In this document: piece by piece, positions 18,645 through 27,800 of the stretch | Layout of the letters: the number at the start of each line of letters is the position of its first letter | Position numbering within the stretch: position 1 is the first letter of the stretch | Notes under the pieces: generated by a model | Database searches by the model: none | What the model saw: the letters and a program-made list of their open reading frames with translations, nothing else | What the model was told of the DNA's origin: nothing | Translations under genes and position numbers: made by a program | Source of the DNA: Sanyastnella coralliicola | GTDB taxonomy: Bacteria; Bacteroidota; Bacteroidia; Flavobacteriales_D; Sanyastnellaceae | Direction: 5' to 3' | DNA length: 64,000 nucleotides | Assembly: GCF_030845195.1 (NCBI RefSeq) | Contig: NZ_CP132543.1 | Coordinates: 3,675,501-3,739,500 of the forward strand

Positions 18645-19679
18645 ATGTTCAAGTTCTTCCGAAAAATTAGGCGAGACTTAATCGCTGAAGGTAAAATCAA
18701 GAAATACTTCAAATATGCGATTGGCGAAATTGTATTGGTGGTGGCCGGAATCCTAATTGCGTTCCAGTTGAATAACCTGAAGAATGAATCGGATCGAAAC
18801 GACTCAGAACTGCAGTTTTACCGCGAGCTTAGAGCTGACCTTCTTAAAAACAAAGCTGAAATCGAAGAGCAATTGGTTTGGGATTGGGGTGAGGTCCGAA
18901 TTCCTCTTGCCGACAGTCTCGACAGTTATTTGAGCAAAGATTCAGTTGATGTGGCCCTGATCAATTACATCATAGGAAATCAGGCAATGGCATACCGTAC
19001 CTTCAACAACGCCAATAGCTCGTACAATTACATGGCTAATGAGGGCTACAACTTCATCAGAAATGAGTCGATTAGAATCAATACGACCACCCTTTACGAG
19101 ACCAACTTTCGCAATATCGACTTCAATTTGAAGCTATATGAGGAGATTGTGAATGATGACCTCAAGCCACTATTGTTCAAGTATGGATTGTTAAATGCTG
19201 CGCATCAGTACGAATTGATTGATGTTGATGGACTTCGCAATGATCTAGATTTTCGAAATCACTTGAATAACTATCGGCACCACCTTAGCAGAAACTTCGC
19301 TGTGTTCAGCGGGGCGTTGGCTAAAGTGGAAGAGCTCATTCGTGAGATAGATGACGTTCTTGAAGAACAAGGCGTGGAAATACCCTCTGATGCGGATCAA
19401 CTGGATCCGTTGATAATGGAATCGGTAATCGGTAAATATGCCTACGGCGAAGGTGATTATTTATTTGTCTTTGAAGACGATAATAGGCTCTTTTATCACG
19501 AGAGCTTCCCTTTTTTGAAGCGGCAACAGTTATTTCAGGTAGAAGGACAGAAGTTTGAAATGGACTCCTTTACGTTTGATTTCAAATCGAATGATGAAGG
19601 GAGAGTAATTGAAGTCGTCTTAGCCAGCAAGAACGACGACCGTGAGTTCATTTTGAACAAAGTAGGTCTTGATCATTAG
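18645..19679 (+). CDS. DUF6090-type membrane protein
   Basis: From the ATG at 18645 the product is 344 residues. The N-terminus MFKFFRKIRRDLI followed by YAIGEIVLVVAGILIAFQLNN is the hallmark of the DUF6090 family found across Bacteroidota: one transmembrane helix (about 26-44) and a large C-terminal part. That part is mostly helical and acidic, ending with a beta-rich portion. Function unknown; such proteins often occur as scattered paralogs. The frame is open upstream to 18507, but that stretch runs through array B and is not family-like. No neighbour suggests a role. Confidence 0.8.
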   Translation: MFKFFRKIRRDLIAEGKIKKYFKYAIGEIVLVVAGILIAFQLNNLKNESDRNDSELQFYRELRADLLKNKAEIEEQLVWDWGEVRIPLADSLDSYLSKDSVDVALINYIIGNQAMAYRTFNNANSSYNYMANEGYNFIRNESIRINTTTLYETNFRNIDFNLKLYEEIVNDDLKPLLFKYGLLNAAHQYELIDVDGLRNDLDFRNHLNNYRHHLSRNFAVFSGALAKVEELIREIDDVLEEQGVEIPSDADQLDPLIMESVIGKYAYGEGDYLFVFEDDNRLFYHESFPFLKRQQLFQVEGQKFEMDSFTFDFKSNDEGRVIEVVLASKNDDREFILNKVGLDH

Positions 19680-19689
19680 TGATCTTTAC

Positions 19690-20025
19690 CTACACAACTT
19701 CTTCCAATATGCTTTCCCCTCTTCCGCTTTTTCCGGAGGTCCACTCCCAACTTTCCCGCAATTGAATTCTGCCGTCGCTCATCACCACGGGGGTTGATAT
19801 GCATACTCCAGTCATGAGCTTGCCTTGGGTATTCACTTGGTGATAACGCATGTCGACGGTCCCATCTTCAGCTACGAGGCCGATGAGATGTCCGGATTGT
19901 ATTTGTCCGCCCGAATAGGTGCAGGTGAGGATGTTCCCCTCTTGATGGTACTCGAAGACGACTTCTTCTGATACTTCGCCGTTGGCGGAATTTTGGACGG
20001 GGCGGAATCTCTTTGCGTTGTACAT
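19690..20025 (-). CDS. Small conserved cytoplasmic protein (often labelled N-acetylglutamate synthase)
   Basis: A 111-residue protein with NILTCTYSGGQIQSGHLIGLV, MRYHQVNTQGKLMTG and a C-terminal ESWEWTSGKSG, a well conserved all-beta pattern in Bacteroidota. From memory, databases often name such proteins n-acetylglutamate synthase, but I see no GNAT acetyl-CoA loop and the size is too small, so I do not support that function. Its start is 4 bases from array C. Stand-alone gene, function unknown. Confidence 0.75.
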   Translation of the reverse strand: MYNAKRFRPVQNSANGEVSEEVVFEYHQEGNILTCTYSGGQIQSGHLIGLVAEDGTVDMRYHQVNTQGKLMTGVCISTPVVMSDGRIQLRESWEWTSGKSGRGESILEEVV

Positions 20026-20028
20026 TTT

Positions 20029-20080
20029 GGTGGACGGTAGACAGTTGACGGTTGACGGTAGACGGTGGACGGTGGACGGG
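20029..20080. repeat. Array C with 7-base period (GGTNGAC)
   Basis: Seven consecutive heptads: GGTGGAC, GGTAGAC, AGTTGAC, GGTTGAC, GGTAGAC, GGTGGAC, GGTGGAC, then GGG. It is the most regular of the four arrays and lies between two minus-strand genes. Confidence 0.85.
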
Positions 20081-20091
20081 TTAAAGGGGTT

Positions 20092-20535
20092 TTATGCTTG
20101 GAGATAGCATCGTTCTTTGGTTTTGCGGGTGGCGCCTTCGCGGTCGTAGAATTTGATGGCGCGGGTGTTGAAGTCAGGGGTTTGCCATTGGATGAGGTCG
20201 CATCCTAAGCTGCGGGCTTCTTTTTTGACGTGTGCGATGAGCTGAGCGCCGATGCCTTGACTTCGGGTGCCTTCTTTGAGGAATAGGCAATCCATATAAA
20301 CGTAGAATCCTGCGTCCCAGGTGGAGAATTGTTTCATGTAAGAGCAGTACCCAATGAGCTCGTTTTCTTGCTCTACCACCACACAAAATAAGGTTGGATT
20401 ATCGCTGAACAGGTGCTTTTTCAGTGCTTCGGCTTTTCCGTTGCGGTCATAATCAGCTTCTTCGTAGATGGCGTGGAGTTCGCAGAGTTCGATGAGGGCA
20501 GAGAGGTCTTGTGGTTGGGCTGGACGGATGTTCAT
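20092..20535 (-). CDS. GNAT-family N-acetyltransferase
   Basis: A 147-residue single-domain acetyltransferase. The acetyl-CoA pyrophosphate loop is in KEGTRSQGIGAQLI (R/Q-x-x-G-I-G near residues 92-104). Strand beta-4 is in DAGFYVYMDCLFL and the C-terminal motif is IQWQTPDFNTRAIKFYDREG, the usual end of motif B. Substrate cannot be read from sequence. The start at 20535 (MNIRPAQPQDLSALIEL) is standard. Heptad arrays flank it on both sides. Confidence 0.87.
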   Translation of the reverse strand: MNIRPAQPQDLSALIELCELHAIYEEADYDRNGKAEALKKHLFSDNPTLFCVVVEQENELIGYCSYMKQFSTWDAGFYVYMDCLFLKEGTRSQGIGAQLIAHVKKEARSLGCDLIQWQTPDFNTRAIKFYDREGATRKTKERCYLQA

Positions 20536-20548
20536 GGAGGTAATATAC

Positions 20549-20597
20549 GGGGAACGCGGAATGTGGAATGAAGGGGGCGGATCGCGGAACGCGGTAG
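20549..20597. repeat. Array D with 7-base period (GGAACGC-like)
   Basis: GGAACGC, GGAATGT, GGAATGA, AGGGGGC, GGATCGC, GGAACGC, GGTAGCA in heptad phase, directly upstream of the GNAT gene. Confidence 0.65.
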
Positions 20598-20694
20598 CAT
20601 GGAAACCGATAATTTTAGCGTTAGTTCTGAGGAATCAAGACTTCGGTATCGGACTGATTTAAATCTCTTACCGGGTTTTTAGCGATATTGAATT

Positions 20695-21237
20695 ATGAGA
20701 GTTGGATTAGTAATAGCTGGTTTAATGATTGTCACTGCCTGCGGGCGAAAATCGCCTACACTTAATCCTTTCGATGAAGTATTTGACGTGGAAGTTTCTC
20801 AATTAGCAGAGCTTGATTGCGATACAGTCAGCGCCGGGTGTGGCTATTTCAATTTGGTCTATCACAAGGAGGATCATGATGTGTACTATCAAGTGTACAT
20901 GGATGAAGGTCAGGTGATTGCTAAAGGACTTACTATTCTTGTGGACTCTATGACTTTGGACGTGAGATCCCAAAGGGAAATTGATGACAACTCGGCGTAT
21001 CAAAAAAGGAAGTCGGAATTGGATAGGTCGATCGCTGATTCAGTTCTTGCGTCTTACGGTTTGAGTAAGGTTGATCCAGAGCCGGAAGACCATGACTGGT
21101 CCTGGGTTTATTCAGACGAGCAGAGATCAACGTATTCGTTGACGGTGCAAGAATCCTGGTTGCCAGAAATGAAGAAGATGATTTGGGAAGCCAAATATTT
21201 CGAGTCAAAGCCAAGCGCATTGGATCGTCCTAATTAA
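20695..21237 (+). CDS. Putative lipoprotein, 180 residues
   Basis: N-terminus MRVGLVIAGLMIVTACGRK has a short hydrophobic stretch and a lipobox ending in C16 (VTAC), so a lipoprotein is likely. The remainder is acidic, with two further cysteines (LDCDTVSAGC). I do not recognise a family. It is followed 13 bases later by a small membrane protein gene on the same strand. Confidence 0.65.
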   Translation: MRVGLVIAGLMIVTACGRKSPTLNPFDEVFDVEVSQLAELDCDTVSAGCGYFNLVYHKEDHDVYYQVYMDEGQVIAKGLTILVDSMTLDVRSQREIDDNSAYQKRKSELDRSIADSVLASYGLSKVDPEPEDHDWSWVYSDEQRSTYSLTVQESWLPEMKKMIWEAKYFESKPSALDRPN

Positions 21238-21250
21238 AAACCAACTATCA

Positions 21251-21556
21251 TTGTGCGCCCTATATACCTTGAAATTCCTCAGCTACATATCACTACTTAT
21301 CGGTGCCACAGGGATTGCCCTGCTTATCTGGTTTGAATGTCGGTTCGTACAGCGATACCAAGATTTAGCTGAAACAGGAGAGATCATCACCCTATTCAAA
21401 TATGGATTTAAGGTCTACAGCACATTGCTCTCGATTGAAGGAGTAGGCCTGATTTGTGGAGCCTTAGGTTATTATCGAGGGAAGCTCAAACTAGGGCTGA
21501 TTGGAGCAGTGACCTGTCTGATAGGTATCATCGTTTTATTGATCAGCCCCATGTAA
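21251..21556 (+). CDS. Small integral membrane protein, about 100 residues
   Basis: Three hydrophobic helices are visible: LSYISLLIGATGIALLIWF, LLSIEGVGLICGALGYY and LGLIGAVTCLIGIIVLL. No ATG fits; the first in-frame start is TTG at 21251 and another TTG is at 21269, so the start is uncertain. Spacing to the lipoprotein gene suggests one transcript. Family unknown. Confidence 0.5.
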   Translation: MCALYTLKFLSYISLLIGATGIALLIWFECRFVQRYQDLAETGEIITLFKYGFKVYSTLLSIEGVGLICGALGYYRGKLKLGLIGAVTCLIGIIVLLISPM

Positions 21557-21561
21557 AAGGT

Positions 21562-22839
21562 TTAGAGGTCAACCCCTACTTCTACCAAACTATCCCCCAC
21601 TGTAACCTCTGCCTCTGGAACCACCTCTGGTAAGGTCTCTTGAAGTAGACTCTCAAGCTTTCCGATAACGACCATGAAGGTGTCCATTTGGGCTTCGCCT
21701 ATGGGGTCTGAAGGGGGGAATTCTTCACCCATGTGGTCGATTTGTTGGCCGTTTTTCCAGAAGCGGAAACAGACGTGTGGACCGGTGGCCAAACCGGTGC
21801 TTCCTACATAGCCAATGACATCCCCTTGTTTGACAACGTCACCTGCTTTAACGGCGCGTTTGCTCATGTGGAGGTATTGGGTCTCGTAGGTTCCATTGTG
21901 GCGGATCTTGACATATTTCCCATTGCCCGCCGTGTAGCTTGATTTCGTGACGGTGCCATCTCCGACAGCTACGATGGGGGTGCCACGTGGCGCTGCGTAA
22001 TCAGTTCCGAGGTGCGATTTGTAACGCTTTAGTACGGGGTGGAATCGTTTCTTGGTGTATCGACTAGAAATTCGACTGAATTCTACGGGCGCCTTGAGAA
22101 ATGCTTTTCGAAGTGAGCCTCCCTCTTCGTCAAAGTAGCCGTAGGTGGTGTCTTGGTCGTAGAAGTAGGCTTTGCGGTCAACGCCGTTGTGTAGGAAGTG
22201 CGCAGCAAGAACATTCTGCTTGCCATAAGGCACGCCATCCACTAATTCTTCTTCGTACAACAGCTCGAAGGCGTCTTCCTTTTGAAGTCGGTAGAAATCG
22301 ATGGTCCAGGCGTAGATGCTGCTCATTTCTAGGGCGAGTTCCGCAGGGGCGCCGGCATCATCCAAGGCGTTGTACAGTGATGAGGTAATGGTGCCTCGAA
22401 CAGCACGAAGTTCTTTTACAACGGGCTTCGATCCTTGCCATACTTGAATGCTGTCTGAAAGGTCAAACACCACATAGTCTTTGGCATTGCGCTCGTAAAT
22501 GAAGTAAGACGGTTTCGCGAGGGAATCTTCTTCGAACAGGCATACCCACTTATGGTTCGGCCTGATCTTACGGACGTCAAAAATGCTATCGCTGCGTTTG
22601 ATGAGTTGATCTACTTGTACTGCTGTAACACCTAGCGGAGATAACACTCCCGACAAGACGTCTCCGTTGTTGATTTTCCCATCTACCGTGCGCCAGTTAT
22701 TGAAGTCGAAACCGTAATGCATGTCGGCGACATACACCGGAACCTCAGGCTCTGTGGGTTGATTTTCTGTTTGCGGAGAAGACGTTTCCGCGCATTGCGC
22801 GAAAAGAAGCAGGATGAATGATAAATACAGCAGGCGCAT
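21562..22839 (-). CDS. M23-family metallopeptidase lipoprotein (LytM-type)
   Basis: From the ATG at 22839 the product is 425 residues, with a lipobox (LLLFAQC) giving an outer- or inner-membrane lipoprotein. The C-terminal LytM domain has HLGTDYA (H276, D280), YLHM (H324) and GPHVCFRFW. The expected HxH zinc/catalytic pair is H355-V-C357, so the second histidine is a cysteine. Cysteine can bind zinc, so activity is not excluded. The role expected from the family is peptidoglycan cross-link cleavage. The upstream open frame to 22947 overlaps the kynA end and is not signal-like. Confidence 0.88.
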   Translation of the reverse strand: MRLLYLSFILLLFAQCAETSSPQTENQPTEPEVPVYVADMHYGFDFNNWRTVDGKINNGDVLSGVLSPLGVTAVQVDQLIKRSDSIFDVRKIRPNHKWVCLFEEDSLAKPSYFIYERNAKDYVVFDLSDSIQVWQGSKPVVKELRAVRGTITSSLYNALDDAGAPAELALEMSSIYAWTIDFYRLQKEDAFELLYEEELVDGVPYGKQNVLAAHFLHNGVDRKAYFYDQDTTYGYFDEEGGSLRKAFLKAPVEFSRISSRYTKKRFHPVLKRYKSHLGTDYAAPRGTPIVAVGDGTVTKSSYTAGNGKYVKIRHNGTYETQYLHMSKRAVKAGDVVKQGDVIGYVGSTGLATGPHVCFRFWKNGQQIDHMGEEFPPSDPIGEAQMDTFMVVIGKLESLLQETLPEVVPEAEVTVGDSLVEVGVDL

Positions 22840-22930
22840 GCTTTTCCCAGGTTTCAAATAGGAAACGTAATGTGGGTAAAAATAAGGCGGGCAGAGACTA
22901 AAAAATGTTAGCGCTTGCGCTTTGAATTCA

Positions 22931-23899
22931 CTACTTGAGGTTAACAATCACAGATTCTACCCATCCGCGACCCCAATTGTCGAGTTCTTCTGCTGACCAT
23001 ACTTCTTCAAAGAAGATGCGTTTTTGGAAGCGAGGCGGTAGGTACTTCTGCCAGTTTGTACCTCCTGTTGCAGCAATGTCTTCAGGAGCGCGGTGCAGGT
23101 AGCGAACCGCAGATTTGTAGTGTGCCAGCGGCCAGTTCACATTGACATTGGTATCCAGCCATTTCAAACCTTCGATCAATGCTGGGTCTTGCTGATCGGC
23201 CTCTGGAAGTCGGCGAACCTGATCAATCAAGGTGTTGCCGTGTGCACGTTCAGCGAGCTCGATGAGGTCTTTGCTGTATTTGATTTCGAATTGCTTGAGC
23301 GTCAATGTTTTTTCACCTGATTGAAGCTCAGTGGCCCCACGCTTCCAGTAAATGTGCTCGTACATCTGTTCGATGTCTTCTGCCTTGAAGTCAGCGTTGT
23401 AGCGATGACGCTCATCTTTAGCCACCAAGCGATCGAAACTGGTTGACCAGATCTCAATCATACGGTATTGAGCTGATTGGAATCCACTGGCTGGCAGCAA
23501 TGACATACGGAACTTCAAGAACTGTTCGCGCTCCATTCCATCAACCATGATGTCAAAGCTTTTTGTGAGAGCTTCAAAGTAACGGTTGATGCGCTGAACA
23601 CGCGCAACGAGGAACTCTTTGTCTAGATTTTCACGAGATGCAATTTGCTCAAATTCATGCAGCGTCAGCTTGAAGTAAAGCTCCGTAATCTGATGGTACA
23701 TGATGAAGATCTCCTCATCTGGAAACGGGGTGATCGGACTTTGAAGACTGAGTAGGGTGTCTAGCTTGATGTACTCCCAATAAGTGAGGTAATCAGCATA
23801 GAGCAAACCGTCGAGGTACGACTCAAGGTCTTGCCCCATGGCAGCATATTTCGCCTGAAGCTGTTTAACCTTGTCAATGATATCTGGATTGAGTTCCAT
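22931..23899 (-). CDS. kynA: Tryptophan 2,3-dioxygenase
   Basis: A heme enzyme converting L-tryptophan to N-formylkynurenine, first step of the kynurenine pathway. 322 residues with YADYLTYWEYIKLDTLLSLQ split across the substrate-binding helix, the conserved MYHQITELYFKL (distal His region) and SGFQSAQYRMIE, all diagnostic for TDO. The heme-ligating His is in the C-terminal half within a typical helical segment. Complete. A RidA protein of the aminomuconate-deaminase kind lies 4 kb away, but the other pathway genes are not in the window. Confidence 0.94.
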   Translation of the reverse strand: MELNPDIIDKVKQLQAKYAAMGQDLESYLDGLLYADYLTYWEYIKLDTLLSLQSPITPFPDEEIFIMYHQITELYFKLTLHEFEQIASRENLDKEFLVARVQRINRYFEALTKSFDIMVDGMEREQFLKFRMSLLPASGFQSAQYRMIEIWSTSFDRLVAKDERHRYNADFKAEDIEQMYEHIYWKRGATELQSGEKTLTLKQFEIKYSKDLIELAERAHGNTLIDQVRRLPEADQQDPALIEGLKWLDTNVNVNWPLAHYKSAVRYLHRAPEDIAATGGTNWQKYLPPRFQKRIFFEEVWSAEELDNWGRGWVESVIVNLK

Positions 23900-23951
23900 A
23901 GCAGGGTGCCGTTAGTTGTGCACCCCGCAATTTAGTAAAAGCCGAATGCCT

Positions 23952-24773
23952 TTACTTGATCTTCGCGATGGGATTCATCAGGTTTTCATAATCAACAACC
24001 TGCATCTTCACTGATCCCACAAGTAGGTCAGACTTCACCAAGATCGGAATCTTGTTGGCATCGTCTGTAATCCACACGTGTAGATCGTCTTCGTCTTCCC
24101 AGATACGTCCTTCCTGAATGACCGGAACGAACTTCATGCATCGGAATGTTCCTTTACGAAGCTTAATTTTCTCCGTGCCCACGTACTTGATCTTCAATGG
24201 GTACACCTCACCGTCAACGAAGGTTTCGATTTCGAAGGTGTCTCCTTTACGTACATCAGATAAGTCGAGTGTACGCGCGTAGTAGAAGGCCGAAAGCAAG
24301 TCTTGAATGAATTCAGGCGTGAGGTATTCCTCCTTCTCATGCGTGCGCAGGGCGCGCTTCTCAGGGTGGAATTCATAGTCTTGGAAGATCTCATACCCTC
24401 CTTCGCTCACGTTTCGAATAAAACGGTAAGGGAAGAGACCATCTTTATCTACATACGTTTCATAACGATCACGCACCTTGAACACCCAATCAAAGGCACC
24501 CAGGCTGCGACCCGTTCCCACAATGTGGTAGGCAGGTCGTCCGTTAAAGTCCCATTTCGAGTCTTTGACTTCAAGCACGGCCTCACCGGCATCTACGAAT
24601 CCGTAGTGCACACGGTAGGTGAGTTTTTCACCGGTTTGAAATGCTTGGTTCGTGACAGAACGCAGTTCGCCATTCTCCAAGGTGTCTAAATCTACCTTTG
24701 GTGGTTTCACGCCTTGAGCTGCTGCCAGCAACGACATGAGTATAAAGGATGTAAGGGTTAAAAGCGTTTTCAT
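23952..24773 (-). CDS. Exported DUF3108 protein
   Basis: 273 residues with signal peptide (MKTLLTLTSFILMSLLAAAQG). The body shows the DUF3108 pattern: FQTGEKLTYRVHYGFVDAGEAVLEV, broken here as an alternating beta region, then GRSLGAFDWVFKVRDRYETYVD and VTWDDANKIPILVKSDLLVGS-like end strands. It probably forms a periplasmic beta-sandwich. Function unknown. It is upstream of kynA on the same strand with a 52-base gap; a functional link is not evident. Confidence 0.82.
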   Translation of the reverse strand: MKTLLTLTSFILMSLLAAAQGVKPPKVDLDTLENGELRSVTNQAFQTGEKLTYRVHYGFVDAGEAVLEVKDSKWDFNGRPAYHIVGTGRSLGAFDWVFKVRDRYETYVDKDGLFPYRFIRNVSEGGYEIFQDYEFHPEKRALRTHEKEEYLTPEFIQDLLSAFYYARTLDLSDVRKGDTFEIETFVDGEVYPLKIKYVGTEKIKLRKGTFRCMKFVPVIQEGRIWEDEDDLHVWITDDANKIPILVKSDLLVGSVKMQVVDYENLMNPIAKIK

Positions 24774-24850
24774 GCTTGACTAAAAACAAATGGTGTGCCA
24801 CGTTTCTTATTCCACTAACGTGGGAACGGGCTTTGCCCTTATGTTTAAAC

Positions 24851-24873
24851 CAAAAAAAGGGGCCGCAGCCCCT
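24851..24873 (-). terminator. Hairpin terminator after the 1102-residue T9SS gene
   Basis: AGGGGC-CGCA-GCCCCT stem-loop at 24858-24873; on the minus strand it is followed by a run of seven T. Confidence 0.75.
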
Positions 24874-24892
24874 CTTTTGATCTTATGTTCGA

Positions 24893-27800
24893 TTACTTCA
24901 ATTGTAATTCAATGGTCGCCTCTTCGCCTGTGTTCATGCGCTTCACTTTCAGCACATAACTTCCAGCTGCAAGGTCTCCGCGATTGAAAGTCCATTGACT
25001 ATCTGTGTAGCTGTCAACGTTGATTACCTGGCGACCTGCTCCATCAAAGAGCGTGATCGACCAAGGACCATTATCAGGGAGTTGCAATTCCGCGCTAGCG
25101 AGAACAGGATTAGGATAGAAATTAGCTGAAAGCCCTTCAATACCTAAGATGTTCGACGCTTGTACCCAGTCTTCATCAGAGAGTGCCATACAACCGTTGT
25201 CATTCGTTACTTCAACACTGTAGTTACCGTCTTCAACCACCATGTAGGTCATATCAGTTGCACCATCAATCGGCGCACCATTCATGTACCATTGCCAAGC
25301 CGTTCCCGCGCTAGCGGTCAATTCAGGACCATTCGAAGTGAAAGTAGCCTCAGGCAATTCGTACACTTCTATTTGAAGCGACTGTTCCGTTTCACACAAT
25401 GGGTTACCCGCCGTCAAGGTCAAGTCGAAGCTGCCTGTGAACTCAGGTGCGTAAACAACGCTGCCGTCTGTACCAATCTCTTCGCCATCGTAATTCCAGC
25501 TCCAGTAAGTCACGTGTGGGTGGTCAGCTACCGCGGTGAACTCATCTCCAAGACAGATGCCTGGGTTTGCCGCGAAGTTGGCCTCTTGACCACACTCGTA
25601 AATAGTATGAACATAGGTGTTCGTTACGATGGCTGGGTTAGAGTCAAAGAAGATATGTGCCGTGTTTTCAAGCGTTGTATTCGGCGCCAATTCAGGAAGC
25701 GGGATGATTCGGTAAGTCACGAAACCAATCGAACCTTCAGGGTCGCTCGCTGAATCCGGAAGTTGGATGTTCTCGAAGGTGAAGGTCAACTCACGTGACG
25801 CAGGATCAAGTACCGTCATCATGTCGTGAGAGTGCGCTACCACGTCGAATGAAGCCAAATCAAAGTCGATATCAAGGGTATCTACCAAAGTCACCAAACC
25901 AGCAGGAGCATTTCCTGTGTTCTGGAATCGAATGGTGTAATCAATTGGCGTTTCGTTCAAGATGAAGTGCTGATCAGTGTAGCCTTGAGGCATCGCCTGC
26001 TTGTCGTTCGGATCGTATGCACAAGTCACCTCGTCAGTTGTAGAGTCGGTACCAAAGGCTACCACTTCTTCTCCTTCAACCGCCAATGCAGTTACGTTGT
26101 TGGTAACGAATTCACCAATGTACTCAACGGCAGGTCCGTTCAAAGTGAAGAAGAACGACAGTGATTGTCCGGCAGCGAGGCCTGTGTATTCAATGAAAAC
26201 CAAATTGTCTTCCACAACAGCATCAAACCCGATTGGAGAGAAGCCTTGGTAAAGTGGGTCAAACTCTAATTCAACCGTACCGTTCAATACTTGGTTACCT
26301 GTGTTGTAAATCGTGATCCAGTTAAACTCTTCGTCGCCGTTACACGGAACACCTCCGAAAGAAGTCATGTAAACATCGATTCCGGTAACTGCATCATCAT
26401 TGGTTACTCCAAAATCAATGTTTGAAGATCCATTAGGGTCAAGTAAATCGGTGGTTACAGGGTTTGCAGTTGTGCTTGTTGGGAAAGCCTCTAAATCTTC
26501 CAAGGTTAGTGTGTATGTCATCGACTCTACCTCACCAAATGAGTAGTAGCCGTTGGCATCAGTAATAGCAATCAACCCTCCGGGCTCCAGCGTTACCGAG
26601 ACACCCTCGATTCCGTAGTCGAAAATATCATCGAAGATTCCATTTGCGTTTGCATCGTAGAAGACATAACCATCTAGTTCGTAGATACAGCTTCCATCGT
26701 CGCTGTTTGCTTGTGGATTGTAGTTGTCTCCTTCAGGGTCAGTACAGCCGCTGTAGATACAATCAGTGGTGAAGGTCGCTTCAGGATCATAATTGTCAGC
26801 ATCTGGGTCATCACAGCCAGGGATGCAGTCTTCACCTTCAGAAACTTCAAAATCAAGAGCTCCAGCACCTTCTATAAAGACGACTTCACCACCTGTACAT
26901 TCGATGGAAGTGATGTTCTCCATATCGAAAATCCCACCACCAGTGTTGATGATATAAGTTCCATTTGGCAAACAGTGGAAGTTGTACCCGAAGGAGAACC
27001 CATCTCCAAATTGAGCGTTGTCTAGATCACCAAAAGCAACGAGGTTGTCGTCTGCATCGTGGATAGTATAAGTAGCACCGTTCCAACCGTCACCAAAAGT
27101 ATCTAGCATGTTTACGGCAATGATTTGTCCATCACAGTCGTATTCACATGAACCATCGTCGTCTGTCGACTGCGGGTTGTAGTTCCAGGCTTCAGGGTCA
27201 GTACAACCGAAGTACTCACAGCTTCCGTCATCTTCTACTACGTCTGGGTCATAGTTTCCAGCGAATGGATCCATACATCCGGCGTATTGACAAGATTCGT
27301 CGTCAACCGTTGCGTCGGCATCGTAGTTGATCGCTTCTTCGTCCATACAACCTGGACATAGATCAGTACAAGAACCATCATTGATGGTAGCTTCTTCATC
27401 GTAATTACATGCTTCAGGATCGGTACATCCAGCGCATGTGTCGTAATTACAAACCGCTTCGTCGTACACTTCCGCGTCAGGGTCGTAATTACAAGCTCCT
27501 TCATCTCCACACGCAGCGCCTTCATAGACGAGGCCAAGTTCTGGAGCTACGATGTTCTCCATGAGCTCACCTGTACAAGTTAGGTCGTCGTTCCAGAGGT
27601 AGAGGGTAGATGTGTTGAACAAGCCACCTGAATTTACCTGGATGTTGATGTGGAATGAAAGCACTCCATCAGTGGTAAATTGCCCTAGAAGGACACGGTT
27701 GTCGATCCCTGTAGGAAGAGTGGTAGGTGAGGTTTCAATGGCAAACCACGCTCCGTCTTCGATTTCAAGGTTGGTTCCGTTCGGATCCTGAAGTGAAGGA

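Noticed and set aside
18230-20597. Heptad arrays considered as CRISPR or integron sites
   Set aside because: The 7-base period has no spacers and no inverted-repeat core site or integrase nearby.
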